A DNA stretch of 64,000 nt from Azotobacter chroococcum (lineage in GTDB: Bacteria > Pseudomonadota > Gammaproteobacteria > Pseudomonadales > Pseudomonadaceae): positions 1 through 64,000 of the forward strand of contig NZ_SMMU01000005.1 of NCBI RefSeq assembly GCF_004339665.1. The letters are read 5' to 3'. Positions 6,316 to 14,489 of the stretch are shown here, piece after piece. Below the pieces are notes generated by a model that saw nothing but the letters and a program-made list of their open reading frames with translations, ran no database searches and was not told the origin of the DNA. The position numbers were made by a program, and so were the translations under genes. How positions within the stretch are numbered: the stretch's first letter is position 1; every line of letters starts with the position of its first letter.

Positions 6316-8214
6316 TCACAGCCTGGGCTTGCTGTGCCCGCTGCGCGCCTGGGCCATGGCCGCCAGGCGCACGGCGACGTTGGCCGCCCCGTAACCGGCG
6401 TAGTCCTTGCGCTGCAGGATCTCGAAGAAGAAGCGCTCGGCGAACGGCTCCGTGTAGACGTGGAACAGCTCGCCGCCCTGGGCATCGCGGTCGTAGAGGA
6501 TGTTGAAGTAGGCCAGCTTGCTGAGGAAGTCGTCGTCGAAATCGAAGCGTGCGGCCAGATCGTCGTAGTAGTTCAGCGGGATTTCCAGCAGGGGAACGCC
6601 GGCTTCCTTGGCCCGCTCGACGGCGGCGAAGATGTCGTCGCAGACGAAGGCGATGTGGTGCACGCCGGAGCCGCGATAGGTCGACAGCGAACGGGAGATC
6701 GCCGTGTTGCGGTTCTCCGAGATGTTCAGCGGCAGGCGCACCGAGCCGCAGCGGCTGCGCACGGCGCGGCTCTTGACCAGCCCGTAGGGGTCGGGCAGCA
6801 CCACCTCGTCGTCGGCCGCGAAGTCGAACAGGCTCTTGTAGAACAGCACCCAGGAGTCCATGGCCTCGGCCGGCAGGGCCATGGCCACATGGTCGATGCG
6901 CTGCAGCACGCCGCCGTCGGCAGTGCCCTTCAGCTCGAAGTCGGTCTCGTAGATGCTGTGGCCCTCGGCATCGCGGTCGACCAGATAGATCAGGCTGCTG
7001 TCCGGCGCGCGCACCGCGGGAATCTCCCGCTCGTTGGGGCCGACCAGGCCGCGATACGGCTGGCCGCCGAAGCCGCAGGCGCGCTCCAGCGCCTGATGGC
7101 CGTCGCGCACCCGCAGCGCGGTGGCGCACAGCGACGGGCCATGGGCCTCGAAATAGCTGTGGGCGAAGGAATAGGGTTCGGCGTTGAGTACCAGGTTGAT
7201 GTCGCCCTGGCGCAGCAGGCTGACGTTCTTCGAGCGATGACGGCCGGCCTCGGCGAAGCCGAGCTGGGTCAGCCAGTGGCTCAGCCGGGCGGCATGGGTG
7301 TCGTCGACGGCGAACTCGAGGAACTCGATGCCGTCGTAGCGGCTGGCCGGCGGCGGCGCGAACAGCACCCCGGGCTCCACCGGTTGACCCTGCTGCTCCA
7401 GCAGCAGGCGGGTCTTCTCCTCCAGGTAGAGCAGCGAGCGATAGCCGTCCAGCGCATTGCCGCGGGTCGGCGCGGCGCGGAAGCCGTCGTTGAAGATCTC
7501 CAGCGACAGCGGCCCGCGGTAGCCGCTCTTGAGGATCGGCGCGAGAAAGCCCGGCAGGTCGAACTCGCCCTGCCCCGGGAAGCAGCGGAAATGCCGGCTC
7601 CACTCCAGCACGTCCATGGCCAGGAGCGGCGCATCGGCCATCTGCACGAAGAAGATCTTCTCCCCCGGCACCTCGGCGATGGCGTTCGGGTCGCCCTTCA
7701 GCGACAGGGTGTGGAAGCTGTCGAGGATCATCCCCAGGCTGGGATGGTCGGCCTCCCGGACGATCTCCCAGACCTGTTGCCAGGTGTTGACGTGGCGACC
7801 CCAGGCCAGCGCCTCATAGCCGATGCGCAGGTTGCGCGCGCCGGCCCGCTCGGCGAGCAGGCGCAGGTCGTCGACGAGGATCTGCCGGTCGCCGAGGGAG
7901 TCGCCGGCGACGTTGCTGCACACCAGCACCAGGTCGGTGCCCAGCTCCTGCATCAGGTCGAACTTGCGCTCGGCGCGGTCGAGGTTGCGCTGCAGACGGT
8001 CGCGGCGGCAACCCTCGAAGTCGCGAAACGGCTGGAACAAGGTGATGGCCAGGCCCAAGTCGGCGGCCAGCTTGCGCACTTCGCGCGGACTGGCGCCGTA
8101 GTAGAGCAGGTCGTTCTCGAAGATCTCCACGCCGTCGAAGCCGGCGGCGGCGATCGCCTCGAGCTTTTCCGGCAGGGTTCCGCTGAGCGAGACGGTGGCA
8201 ATGGAACGGTGCAT
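6316..8214 (-). CDS. quiC: 3-dehydroshikimate dehydratase fused to HPPD-like domains
   Basis: The enzyme dehydrates 3-dehydroshikimate to protocatechuate, linking quinate/shikimate use to the pca pathway. The 632-aa protein has an N-terminal sugar-isomerase-like TIM barrel (about 1-290) and C-terminal vicinal-oxygen-chelate domains related to 4-hydroxyphenylpyruvate dioxygenase (about 300-632), as in P. putida QuiC1. The barrel metal ligands are present as Glu134, Asp165, Gln191 and Glu239, the same numbers I recall for QuiC1. The C-terminal part keeps His (RIDHVAM), His (VHHIAF) and Glu (FFFEIL) in HPPD-like positions. The start at 8214 has GGAGG 8 nt upstream and gives the usual length; the frame extends 16 codons further without a better site. 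The operator candidate at 8338-8355 precedes it. Confidence 0.95.
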   Translation of the reverse strand: MHRSIATVSLSGTLPEKLEAIAAAGFDGVEIFENDLLYYGASPREVRKLAADLGLAITLFQPFRDFEGCRRDRLQRNLDRAERKFDLMQELGTDLVLVCSNVAGDSLGDRQILVDDLRLLAERAGARNLRIGYEALAWGRHVNTWQQVWEIVREADHPSLGMILDSFHTLSLKGDPNAIAEVPGEKIFFVQMADAPLLAMDVLEWSRHFRCFPGQGEFDLPGFLAPILKSGYRGPLSLEIFNDGFRAAPTRGNALDGYRSLLYLEEKTRLLLEQQGQPVEPGVLFAPPPASRYDGIEFLEFAVDDTHAARLSHWLTQLGFAEAGRHRSKNVSLLRQGDINLVLNAEPYSFAHSYFEAHGPSLCATALRVRDGHQALERACGFGGQPYRGLVGPNEREIPAVRAPDSSLIYLVDRDAEGHSIYETDFELKGTADGGVLQRIDHVAMALPAEAMDSWVLFYKSLFDFAADDEVVLPDPYGLVKSRAVRSRCGSVRLPLNISENRNTAISRSLSTYRGSGVHHIAFVCDDIFAAVERAKEAGVPLLEIPLNYYDDLAARFDFDDDFLSKLAYFNILYDRDAQGGELFHVYTEPFAERFFFEILQRKDYAGYGAANVAVRLAAMAQARSGHSKPRL

Positions 8215-8673
8215 GAGTCCTCCGCACTGGAGCAGTCGGCCGCCAGCGGCTGCCGGAGCCACATGGCGGGCAGGTCGGACTGGCGAAGGGGGAAATCCGA
8301 ATCAATTATTGGACGAGACTACGAAGCGGGCAACACGAATGTACCAACTGGTTAACTATTCGTTCGATTACCGCACCAAAGCCCACTCCCCCGATTGACC
8401 CCCACCGGATCGGACGGCAACCATGACCTCCACTTGGGAACACCCCAGGACCTCACGATTCCAACAATAATTTCAAGAGGAATTTCCCGATGCCGCGCCT
8501 TTCCGCTTCACCGCCCCCCTGCTACCTCGGCCTCCCGGCCCGTCCCCGCTGATCGCGCTTTCCGCCGACAGTCGAGATCCTGCCGGCCGGGGACTACCGC
8601 CTTACCTCCTCTGCCACCCCGTGTCCGGCCGGAGGAGCAGCTCATGCCTTACGAAAACCAACGGAGAACAATA
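8215..8673. other. divergent regulatory region between quiC and the first porin
   Basis: The 459-bp spacer separates divergent quiC and oprD genes and so holds promoters for both. The shared 18-bp operator candidate lies at 8338-8355. The reading frame upstream of the porin start (8395-8673) is open, but its residues look random and no internal start has a ribosome binding site better than that at 8663-8668. A leader peptide is not supported. Confidence 0.5.
8338..8355 (-). promoter_or_regulatory. candidate operator upstream of quiC (shared with aroQ)
   Basis: On the minus strand this reads TTAACCAGTTGGTACATT, matching 4079-4096 except for the central three bases. It contains the inverted half-sites ACCA/TGGT. 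It lies 124 bp upstream of the quiC start and about 320 bp upstream of the divergent porin, so one site could control both. The TetR protein at 5554-6255 is the likely ligand. Confidence 0.6.
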
Positions 8674-8674
8674 A
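8667..8674 (+). promoter_or_regulatory. A-rich Crc/Hfq-type motif at the first porin start
   Basis: AACAATAA lies between the GGAG (8663-8666) and the ATG of the porin, overlapping its first base, and fits AANAANAA. Binding there would block initiation. Confidence 0.4.
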
Positions 8675-9954
8675 TGACTTCACGCGACCTGCTGTCGACG
8701 GCACGCAGTGGCGCAAGCCTGACTCTCGGCGCAATCCTGGCCCTGCCCCTCGCCGCGAACGCCGCAGGCTTCGTCGAAGACGCCAAGGGCACCCTGACCC
8801 TGCGCAACTTCTTCATCAACCGCGACTTCAAGGGCAACAACGCCACCCGCAGCAAGGCCGAGGAATGGACCCAGAACTTCATCCTCGACCTCAAGTCCGG
8901 CTACACCGAAGGCCCGCTCGGTTTCGGCGTCGACGTGCTCGGCCTGTACTCGGTCAAGCTCGACGGCGGCAAGGGCACCGGCGGCACCCAGCTGCTGCCG
9001 CTCGGCCGCGACGGCGACCCGGCCGACAAATTCGGTCGGATCGCCGTCTCCGGCAAGATGAAATTCTCCGAAACCGAGCTGCGCGTCGGCGAGTGGTACC
9101 TGGTGCTGCCGATCCTCCGCTCCGACGACGGCCGCTCGCTGCCGCAGACCTTCCAGGGCTCCATGCTCACCTCGAAGGACATCAGGAACCTGACCCTGTA
9201 TGCCGGCCACATCACCGGCAACAGCCCGCGCGACGACGGCAGCATGGAGGACATGACGCTGTTCGGCACCAGCCCCTATACCAGCGACCGCAAGTCCGAC
9301 GACTTCGACTTCGGCGGCGCGGAATACACCTTCAACGACAAGCGGACCACCGTCGGCATGTGGTATGCGCGCCTGAAGGACATCTACAAGCAGCGCTACT
9401 TCCAGGTGCTGCACACCCAGCCGCTCGGCGAGGACTGGAGCCTGGGCGCCAACATCGGCTACTTCGACGGCGAGGACGACGGCAGCGCGCTGGAAGGCCA
9501 TCTCGACAACAAGGTGCTGTCCGGGCTGTTCTCCCTCAAGCACAACGCGCACACCTTCTACCTCGGCCTGCAGCGGGTCAGCGGCGACAGCAAGTGGCTG
9601 CGGGTCAACGGCACCAGCGGCGGCACCCTGGCCAACGACAGCTACAACTCCAGCTACGACAACGCCCGCGAGCGCTCCTGGCAGCTGCGCTACGACTACA
9701 ACTTCGCCGCCCAGGGCGTGCCGGGGCTGACCTTCATGACCCGCTACATCAGCGGCAAGAACATCCACGTCGGCGCCGTCGACGACGGCGAGGAATGGGG
9801 CCGCGAGAGCGAGCTGGCCTATGTGGTGCAGAGCGGCGCGGCGAAGAACCTGACCCTGCGCTGGCGCAACACCACCATGCGCCGCGACTACGGCAGCAAC
9901 AACCAGTTCAACGAGCAGCGCCTGATCGTCCAGTACCCGCTATCACTGTTCTGA
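8674..9954 (+). CDS. OprD family outer membrane porin (first copy)
   Basis: The 426-aa protein has a signal peptide ending in ANA (about residue 30), then the OprD-type mature start GFVEDAKGTLTLRNFF, internal signatures such as VKLDGGKGTGGTQLLP and GGAEYTFNDKRTT, and a C-terminal PLSLF ending in Phe as needed for beta-barrel assembly. OprD-family porins are substrate-selective channels for small carboxylates and amino acids. Its position divergent from quiC and followed by a paralogue points to uptake of a hydroaromatic or aromatic acid. I choose the ATG at 8674, which has GGAGAA upstream and begins the signal peptide; the open frame upstream is not coding. The exact substrate is unknown. Confidence 0.92.
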   Translation: MTSRDLLSTARSGASLTLGAILALPLAANAAGFVEDAKGTLTLRNFFINRDFKGNNATRSKAEEWTQNFILDLKSGYTEGPLGFGVDVLGLYSVKLDGGKGTGGTQLLPLGRDGDPADKFGRIAVSGKMKFSETELRVGEWYLVLPILRSDDGRSLPQTFQGSMLTSKDIRNLTLYAGHITGNSPRDDGSMEDMTLFGTSPYTSDRKSDDFDFGGAEYTFNDKRTTVGMWYARLKDIYKQRYFQVLHTQPLGEDWSLGANIGYFDGEDDGSALEGHLDNKVLSGLFSLKHNAHTFYLGLQRVSGDSKWLRVNGTSGGTLANDSYNSSYDNARERSWQLRYDYNFAAQGVPGLTFMTRYISGKNIHVGAVDDGEEWGRESELAYVVQSGAAKNLTLRWRNTTMRRDYGSNNQFNEQRLIVQYPLSLF

Positions 9955-9982
9955 TCGTTACCTTTTGCCTCTGCGAGAGTTT

Positions 9983-10010
9983 GACCCGCCTTCACGGCGG
10001 GTCTTTTTTT
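9983..10010 (+). terminator. intrinsic terminator of the first porin gene
   Basis: The 8-bp stem GACCCGCC/GGCGGGTC with loop TTCAC is followed by seven T residues (10004-10010), 29 bp after the stop codon. This is a textbook Rho-independent terminator. Confidence 0.92.
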
Positions 10011-10249
10011 GCTTCCGCGAAAATGCGCGGAAGGCGCAAGGCCTCGGCGCAGCGCCGCGGGGAAAACATGCCCAGCCACCGAACGGGCAACGGTCACGAA
10101 CCCATGCCGCCAATCGGCGGACACGCCCTGCAAGTCTCATGAAAGGCTGCTGAAAGCTTTTGTTACTAGCATTGTCATAGCGCCGTCAGGATCCGCCCTG
10201 AAGGCCGATAGCCCAAGCAGCCCCAGCGCACGACCGGGGCGCTTTCGAT

Positions 10250-10262
10250 AACAACAACAATA
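10250..10262 (+). promoter_or_regulatory. A-rich Crc/Hfq-type tract in the second porin leader
   Basis: AACAACAACAATA contains overlapping AANAANAA units about 140 nt upstream of the second porin start. It could act as an additional Hfq/Crc contact if transcription begins upstream. Confidence 0.35.
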
Positions 10263-10392
10263 GGTTCGAGGCCCCGCCCCCATGTCCAGACCCAGCCCGC
10301 CCCGGCAGTAGCCACAGCGCCGAAGCCCCCGAATGTGTAGACGTCCGCCATGGCGGAGGGGCGCCTGCATGCCCGGCAGTCACCTTTTCAGG

Positions 10393-10403
10393 AACAACAA
10401 TAA
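10393..10403 (+). promoter_or_regulatory. A-rich Crc/Hfq-type motif at the second porin start
   Basis: AACAACAATAA follows the AGGA ribosome binding site and runs into the ATG at 10403. It is a full AANAANAA match and resembles the same position of the first porin. Confidence 0.5.
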
Positions 10404-11668
10404 TGAGAGTTCCCCCTGTTCGGCTGGTGAAGCCTTGCCGAATCGCGCTTCCCTTCGCGATCGCCGCATCCCTTTCGTCCGGCCCGCTCCATGCCGCCTT
10501 CTTCGAGGACGCCAAGGGCACCCTGAACCTGCGCAACTACTATCTGAACCGCGATTACGACCACGGGGCCACCCGGGGCAAGGCCGAGGAGTGGACGCAG
10601 AGTTTCATATTGAACGTGCAATCGGGCTTCACCGAGGGTCCGGTCGGCTTCGGCATCGACCTGCTCGGGCTCTGGTCGGTCAAGCTCGATGGCGGCAAGG
10701 GCACCGGCGGCACCCAGCTGCTGCCGGTCGGCAAGGACGGCGACCCGGCCGACGATTTCGGCCGCTTCGGCGTCGCCTTCAAGGCACGTTATTCCGATAC
10801 CGAACTCAAGGTCGGCGAATGGAACCCGGTACTGCCCATTCTGAGCTCGGACGACGGACGCGGCCTGACACAGACCTTCCAGGGCGGCATGCTCACCTCC
10901 AAGGAAATCAAGAATGTGACGATCTATGCCGGACAAATGCGCGAGACCAGTCCGCGCAACGATGCCAGCATGCAGGACATGACCATCGACGGCATCAGCG
11001 GCGGCAGCTCCGACCGCTTCAACTTCGGCGGCGTCGAATACACCTTCAACGACGGCAGGACCATGCTCAGCGCCTGGTTCGCGCAACTGGAGGACCTCTA
11101 CAAACAGCGCTACTTCGAGATCCGCCATACCCAGCCGCTGGGCGACAAGACATCGCTCAACGCCAAGCTGGGCCTCTTCGACGGCGAGGAGGACGGCCAG
11201 GCCCTCGCCGGCGACCTGGACAACAAGACCTTCTTCGGCCGCTTCGCCCTCAAGACCGGCAGCAACACCTTCACCTTCGCCTACCAGAAACTCACCGGCA
11301 AGGACCGCTGGCTGCAGGTCAACGGCACCAGCGCCGATCCCCTGCCCAACGACGTCTATGCCGGCCCCTACAACAATCCCAAGGAAGAATCCTGGCAGAT
11401 CCGCCACGACTACGACTTCGCCAGCCTCGGCATTCCCGGCATGACCTTCATGAGCCGCTACATCGACGGCAGGAACGTGCACCGGAACGGCGTGACCAAC
11501 GGCGAGACCTGGAGCCGCGAGAACGAACTGGCCTACGTCGTCCAGAGCGGCTCGCTGAAAAACCTCTCCGTCAAGCTGCGCAACTCCACCAAGCGCGCCA
11601 ACTGGGGCACCAACACCAGCTGGAACGAAAACCGCATCATCGTCAATTACCCGATCTCGCTATTCTGA
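10403..11668 (+). CDS. OprD family outer membrane porin (second copy)
   Basis: This 421-aa protein parallels the first porin through its whole length: a signal peptide ending near LHA, the mature start AFFEDAKGTLNLRNYY, the block VKLDGGKGTGGTQLLP, GGVEYTFNDGRTM and the C-terminal PISLF. The two genes are therefore a tandem duplication that has since diverged. The start ATG at 10403 has AGGA at 10390-10393. The gene is separated from the first copy by a terminator, so it is expressed on its own or with the flavin dehydrogenase genes downstream. The divergence suggests a different substrate from the first porin, possibly that of the flavin dehydrogenase/aldo-keto reductase pair. A short hairpin, GCCCGCC/GGCGGGC, follows near 11684-11702. 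Confidence 0.92.
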   Translation: MRVPPVRLVKPCRIALPFAIAASLSSGPLHAAFFEDAKGTLNLRNYYLNRDYDHGATRGKAEEWTQSFILNVQSGFTEGPVGFGIDLLGLWSVKLDGGKGTGGTQLLPVGKDGDPADDFGRFGVAFKARYSDTELKVGEWNPVLPILSSDDGRGLTQTFQGGMLTSKEIKNVTIYAGQMRETSPRNDASMQDMTIDGISGGSSDRFNFGGVEYTFNDGRTMLSAWFAQLEDLYKQRYFEIRHTQPLGDKTSLNAKLGLFDGEEDGQALAGDLDNKTFFGRFALKTGSNTFTFAYQKLTGKDRWLQVNGTSADPLPNDVYAGPYNNPKEESWQIRHDYDFASLGIPGMTFMSRYIDGRNVHRNGVTNGETWSRENELAYVVQSGSLKNLSVKLRNSTKRANWGTNTSWNENRIIVNYPISLF

Positions 11669-11801
11669 AGCCTCCTCCCCCAGCCCGCCGGACAGGCGGG
11701 CCGCACTCCCGCCGAGCGGCGGCCATGCCGCTGGCTCGCCCCCGTCGAATATCGCTGCGCCAGCATCCGGGCTTGGCGTGAGTGCCGCCCCGCATTACTA
11801 T

Positions 11802-11816
11802 TGGAACCATGTTCCA
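11802..11816. promoter_or_regulatory. palindrome TGGAAC-N3-GTTCCA upstream of the flavin dehydrogenase
   Basis: A perfect 6-3-6 inverted repeat (TGGAAC, CAT, GTTCCA) lies 64 bp upstream of the start at 11880. The form resembles operators of IclR-type regulators (TGGAAA...TTTCCA). The only IclR protein in the window is PcaR, whose own sites look different, so another regulator may act here. Confidence 0.45.
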
Positions 11817-11879
11817 CAATCATAAAAATGCACGGCCGGGCTGGTCCCCCACGGCGCCAGGCCCCAGGAGAAGTCCCGA

Positions 11880-13589
11880 ATGCCCACGTCCCCGTCTGTC
11901 GAATGCGATCTGCTTGTCATAGGCTCCGGAGCCGCCGGCCTGTCGGCCGCGGTCACCGCCGCCTGGCACGGCCTGAAAGTCATCGTGGTGGAAAAGGAGC
12001 CGGTCTTCGGCGGCGCCACCGCCTGGTCCGGCGGCTGGATGTGGGTGCCCGGCAACCCGCTGGCCAGGCGCGCCGGCATCCACGAGGACCCCGAGCAACC
12101 GCGCACCTACCTCAGACATGAGCTGGGCGAGCGCTACGACGCGGCGCTGGTCGACGCCTTCCTCGACAACGGCCCGAACATGGTCGCCTTCTTCGAGAAG
12201 CACACCGCGCTGCAGTTCGTCGACGGCAACGGCATTCCCGACATCCACGGCGACACCCCGGGCACCGCCACCGGCGGCCACCAGGTGATCGCCGCGCCCT
12301 ACAACGGCCGCAAGGTCGGCCCGCTGCTGCGCCGCCTGCGCAGGACCATGCGCGAGACCTCCTTCATGGGCATGCCGATCATGGCCGGCCCGGATCTGGC
12401 GGCGTTCCTGAGCGTGACCCGTTCGCTGCGCTCCACCCTGCACGTCGGCAGGCGTTTCCTCCAGCACCTGTGGGACCTGGCCTTCCATGGCCGGGCCATG
12501 CAGCTGGTCAACGGCGTGGCGCTGGTCGCCCGCCTGGCCAAGTCCGCCGAAAACCTGGGCGTGCAACTCTGGGAGTCGGCGCCGGCCAGGCAGCTGATCC
12601 AAAAGGACGGCCAGGTCCGGGGCGCGGTGGTGGCCACCGCCCGCGGCGATGTCGCCATCCACGCCAGGGCCGTGGTGCTCGCCGCCGGCGGCTTTCCCAA
12701 CGACGTCGCCCTGCGCAAGGCGCTGTTCCCGCGCACGCCCACCGGCCGCGAACATCTGGCGTTGCCGCCGGCCGCCTGCGAAGGCGACGGCATCCGCTTG
12801 GGCGAGGCCGCCGGCGGCCGGCTGGTCACCGACCTCGCCTCGCCGGTGGCCTGGGCGCCGGTGTCCCGCGTGCCGCACTGGGACGGCAACTTCGGCCATT
12901 TCCCGCACATCATCGACCGCGCCAAGCCCGGCGTGATCGGCGTGCTGTCCGACGGCAAGCGCTTCGTCAACGAGGCCAACGGCTACTACGACTATGTCGC
13001 GGCCATGCTGGCCAGCGCGCCGGAAGGCCAGCCGGTGGCCTCCTGGCTGATCTGCGACCATCGTTTCCAGCGCCGCTACGGGCTCGGTTTCGCCCGCCCG
13101 TTCCCGGTGCCGCTGGCCGGCGCGCTGCGCTCGGGCTATCTGAAATGCGGCAAGACCCTCGAGGAACTGGCCGAAGCCTGCGGCATCGACCCGGCCGGAC
13201 TGGCCGCGACCGTCGAGGAATACAACCTGCAGGCCTACCAGGGCAAGGACCCGGCCTTCGGCAAGGGCTCGACCCCCTACAACCGCAAGCAGGGCGATCC
13301 CCTGCATACCGGCCCGAACCTCTGCCTCGCGCCGATCGCCAGCGCCCCCTTCTACGCCGTCAAGGTCGAGCCGGGCTGCTTCGGCACCTTCGCCGGCCTG
13401 AAGACCAACGCCCACGCCCAGGTGCTGGACGGCAATGGCGCGCCCATCGACGGGCTGTACGCGGCGGGCACCGACATGGCCAGCATCATGGGCGGCCACT
13501 ACCCCTCCGGCGGCATCAACCTCGGTCCGGCGATGACCTTCGGCTACATCGCCGCGCGCCATGTCGCCGGCGCCGTCACTGCGGAATGA
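11880..13589 (+). CDS. FAD-dependent dehydrogenase, 3-ketosteroid dehydrogenase/fumarate reductase superfamily
   Basis: The 569-aa protein begins with a dinucleotide-binding motif (VIGSGAAGLSAAV, about residues 12-24) and an acidic strand end (VVEKE), contains AAGGFPND and GDGIRLGEAAGG in the middle, and ends with GLYAAGTDMASIMGGHYP followed by GPAMTFGYIAARH, the flavin-contact block of 3-ketosteroid 1-dehydrogenase-type enzymes. Such enzymes introduce a double bond next to a ring ketone. No signal peptide is seen, so it is cytoplasmic. AGGAG precedes the ATG. The stop overlaps an ATG by ATGA, and an aldo/keto reductase follows at 13607. Lying between a porin and the pca genes, a role in desaturating a hydroaromatic keto acid is plausible, but the substrate is unproven and no other steroid genes are present. 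Confidence 0.8.
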   Translation: MPTSPSVECDLLVIGSGAAGLSAAVTAAWHGLKVIVVEKEPVFGGATAWSGGWMWVPGNPLARRAGIHEDPEQPRTYLRHELGERYDAALVDAFLDNGPNMVAFFEKHTALQFVDGNGIPDIHGDTPGTATGGHQVIAAPYNGRKVGPLLRRLRRTMRETSFMGMPIMAGPDLAAFLSVTRSLRSTLHVGRRFLQHLWDLAFHGRAMQLVNGVALVARLAKSAENLGVQLWESAPARQLIQKDGQVRGAVVATARGDVAIHARAVVLAAGGFPNDVALRKALFPRTPTGREHLALPPAACEGDGIRLGEAAGGRLVTDLASPVAWAPVSRVPHWDGNFGHFPHIIDRAKPGVIGVLSDGKRFVNEANGYYDYVAAMLASAPEGQPVASWLICDHRFQRRYGLGFARPFPVPLAGALRSGYLKCGKTLEELAEACGIDPAGLAATVEEYNLQAYQGKDPAFGKGSTPYNRKQGDPLHTGPNLCLAPIASAPFYAVKVEPGCFGTFAGLKTNAHAQVLDGNGAPIDGLYAAGTDMASIMGGHYPSGGINLGPAMTFGYIAARHVAGAVTAE

Positions 13590-13606
13590 CGATAGGAGAA
13601 GAACCC

Positions 13607-14440
13607 ATGCAGAACATCGTCACCCATGACCGGCTGGTTCTGCCCAGACTGGGCCTCGGCACCTGGCCGATGCTCGGCGAGGAATGCAGGCGCGCCGTAC
13701 AGAGCGCCCTGGAGCTGGGCTACCGGCATATCGACACGGCGGCCGCCTACGAGAACGAGGCGGCCGTGGGCCGGGCGCTGGAACAGTCGCCGGTGCCCCG
13801 CGAAGCGGTGCACCTGACCACCAAGGTCTGGTGGGACCAGTTGCAGCCGGCGGCCATGCGCGCCTCGCTGGAGCGCAGCCTGGACGCCCTGCGCAGCGAC
13901 CGCGTCGATCTGTTCATGATCCACTGGCCGGGCAAGGACTGGGACCTGCCGCGCAGCATCGAGACGCTGGTCGCCCTGCGCGAGGAAGGCAAGGCCCGGC
14001 ACATCGGCGTGGCCAACTTCCCGCTGCCGCTGCTGCGCCGGACGGTCGAGGAACTGGGCGCGCCGCTCTCCGCCATCCAGGTGGAATACCACGTCCTGCT
14101 CGGCCAGCGGCAGCTGCTCGACTACGCCCGCCAACACGGCATGGCGCTGATCGCCTACAGCCCGCTGGCCCGCAACCGCATTGCGGAGGTGGCGGAAATC
14201 CGCGATATCGCCGCCAAGCATCGGGCCCAGCCTGCACAAATCGCCCTGAAATGGCTGCTCGACCAGCCCGCGGTCGCGGCCATTCCCAAGGCCGGCAGCG
14301 TCGCCAACCAGCGCATCAACCTCGGCGCGCTGGAGGTGACGCTGGACGACGCAGACCGCGCCCTGATCGATGCCCTGCCGAAAAACCAGCGCCTGGTCAG
14401 CCCCGAGTTCGCCCCCGCGTGGGATGCCTGCGACGAATAA
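13607..14440 (+). CDS. aldo/keto reductase
   Basis: The 277-aa NADP-dependent oxidoreductase of the aldo/keto reductase family shows GLGTWPM near the start, the signature GYRHIDTAAAYENE with the catalytic Asp and Tyr, catalytic Lys in TTKVWWD, His in MIHWPG, and the C-terminal IPKAGSVANQRINL nucleotide-binding block. The ATG at 13607 has AGGAGAA upstream; another ATG at 13586 overlaps the stop of the preceding dehydrogenase, so the two genes are coupled. It probably interconverts a ring alcohol and ketone in the same pathway as the flavin enzyme. The substrate is unknown. Confidence 0.88.
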   Translation: MQNIVTHDRLVLPRLGLGTWPMLGEECRRAVQSALELGYRHIDTAAAYENEAAVGRALEQSPVPREAVHLTTKVWWDQLQPAAMRASLERSLDALRSDRVDLFMIHWPGKDWDLPRSIETLVALREEGKARHIGVANFPLPLLRRTVEELGAPLSAIQVEYHVLLGQRQLLDYARQHGMALIAYSPLARNRIAEVAEIRDIAAKHRAQPAQIALKWLLDQPAVAAIPKAGSVANQRINLGALEVTLDDADRALIDALPKNQRLVSPEFAPAWDACDE

Positions 14441-14454
14441 AGCGTGACCACCGC

Positions 14455-14480
14455 GGATGCCGGCCTGCCAGCCGGCATCC
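14455..14480. terminator. hairpin between convergent aldo/keto reductase and pcaC
   Basis: A perfect 10-bp stem GGATGCCGGC/GCCGGCATCC with loop CTGCCA lies between the two convergent stop codons. There is no T tract on either side, so termination is likely but not certain. Confidence 0.5.
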
Positions 14481-14489
14481 GGCGGCAAC

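Larger units (their letters stand above)
9955..10402. other. intergenic region between the tandem porin genes
   Basis: The 448 bases contain the intrinsic terminator of the first porin (9983-10010), no gene, and probably a separate promoter and long leader for the second porin. An extended A-rich tract at 10250-10262 and the start-proximal motif at 10393-10403 would lie in that leader. Confidence 0.5.

Noticed and set aside
6115..8355. Open frame of 746 codons on the plus strand opposite quiC
   Set aside because: It is antisense to a well supported quiC gene, has a composition typical of high-GC shadow frames (rich in Gly, Gln, Val, Ala and Arg) and no recognisable domain.
11880..13589. Naming the flavoprotein a 3-ketosteroid 1-dehydrogenase
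   Set aside because: The superfamily match is clear, but no steroid degradation genes are present, and many fumarate reductase-like enzymes share these motifs.
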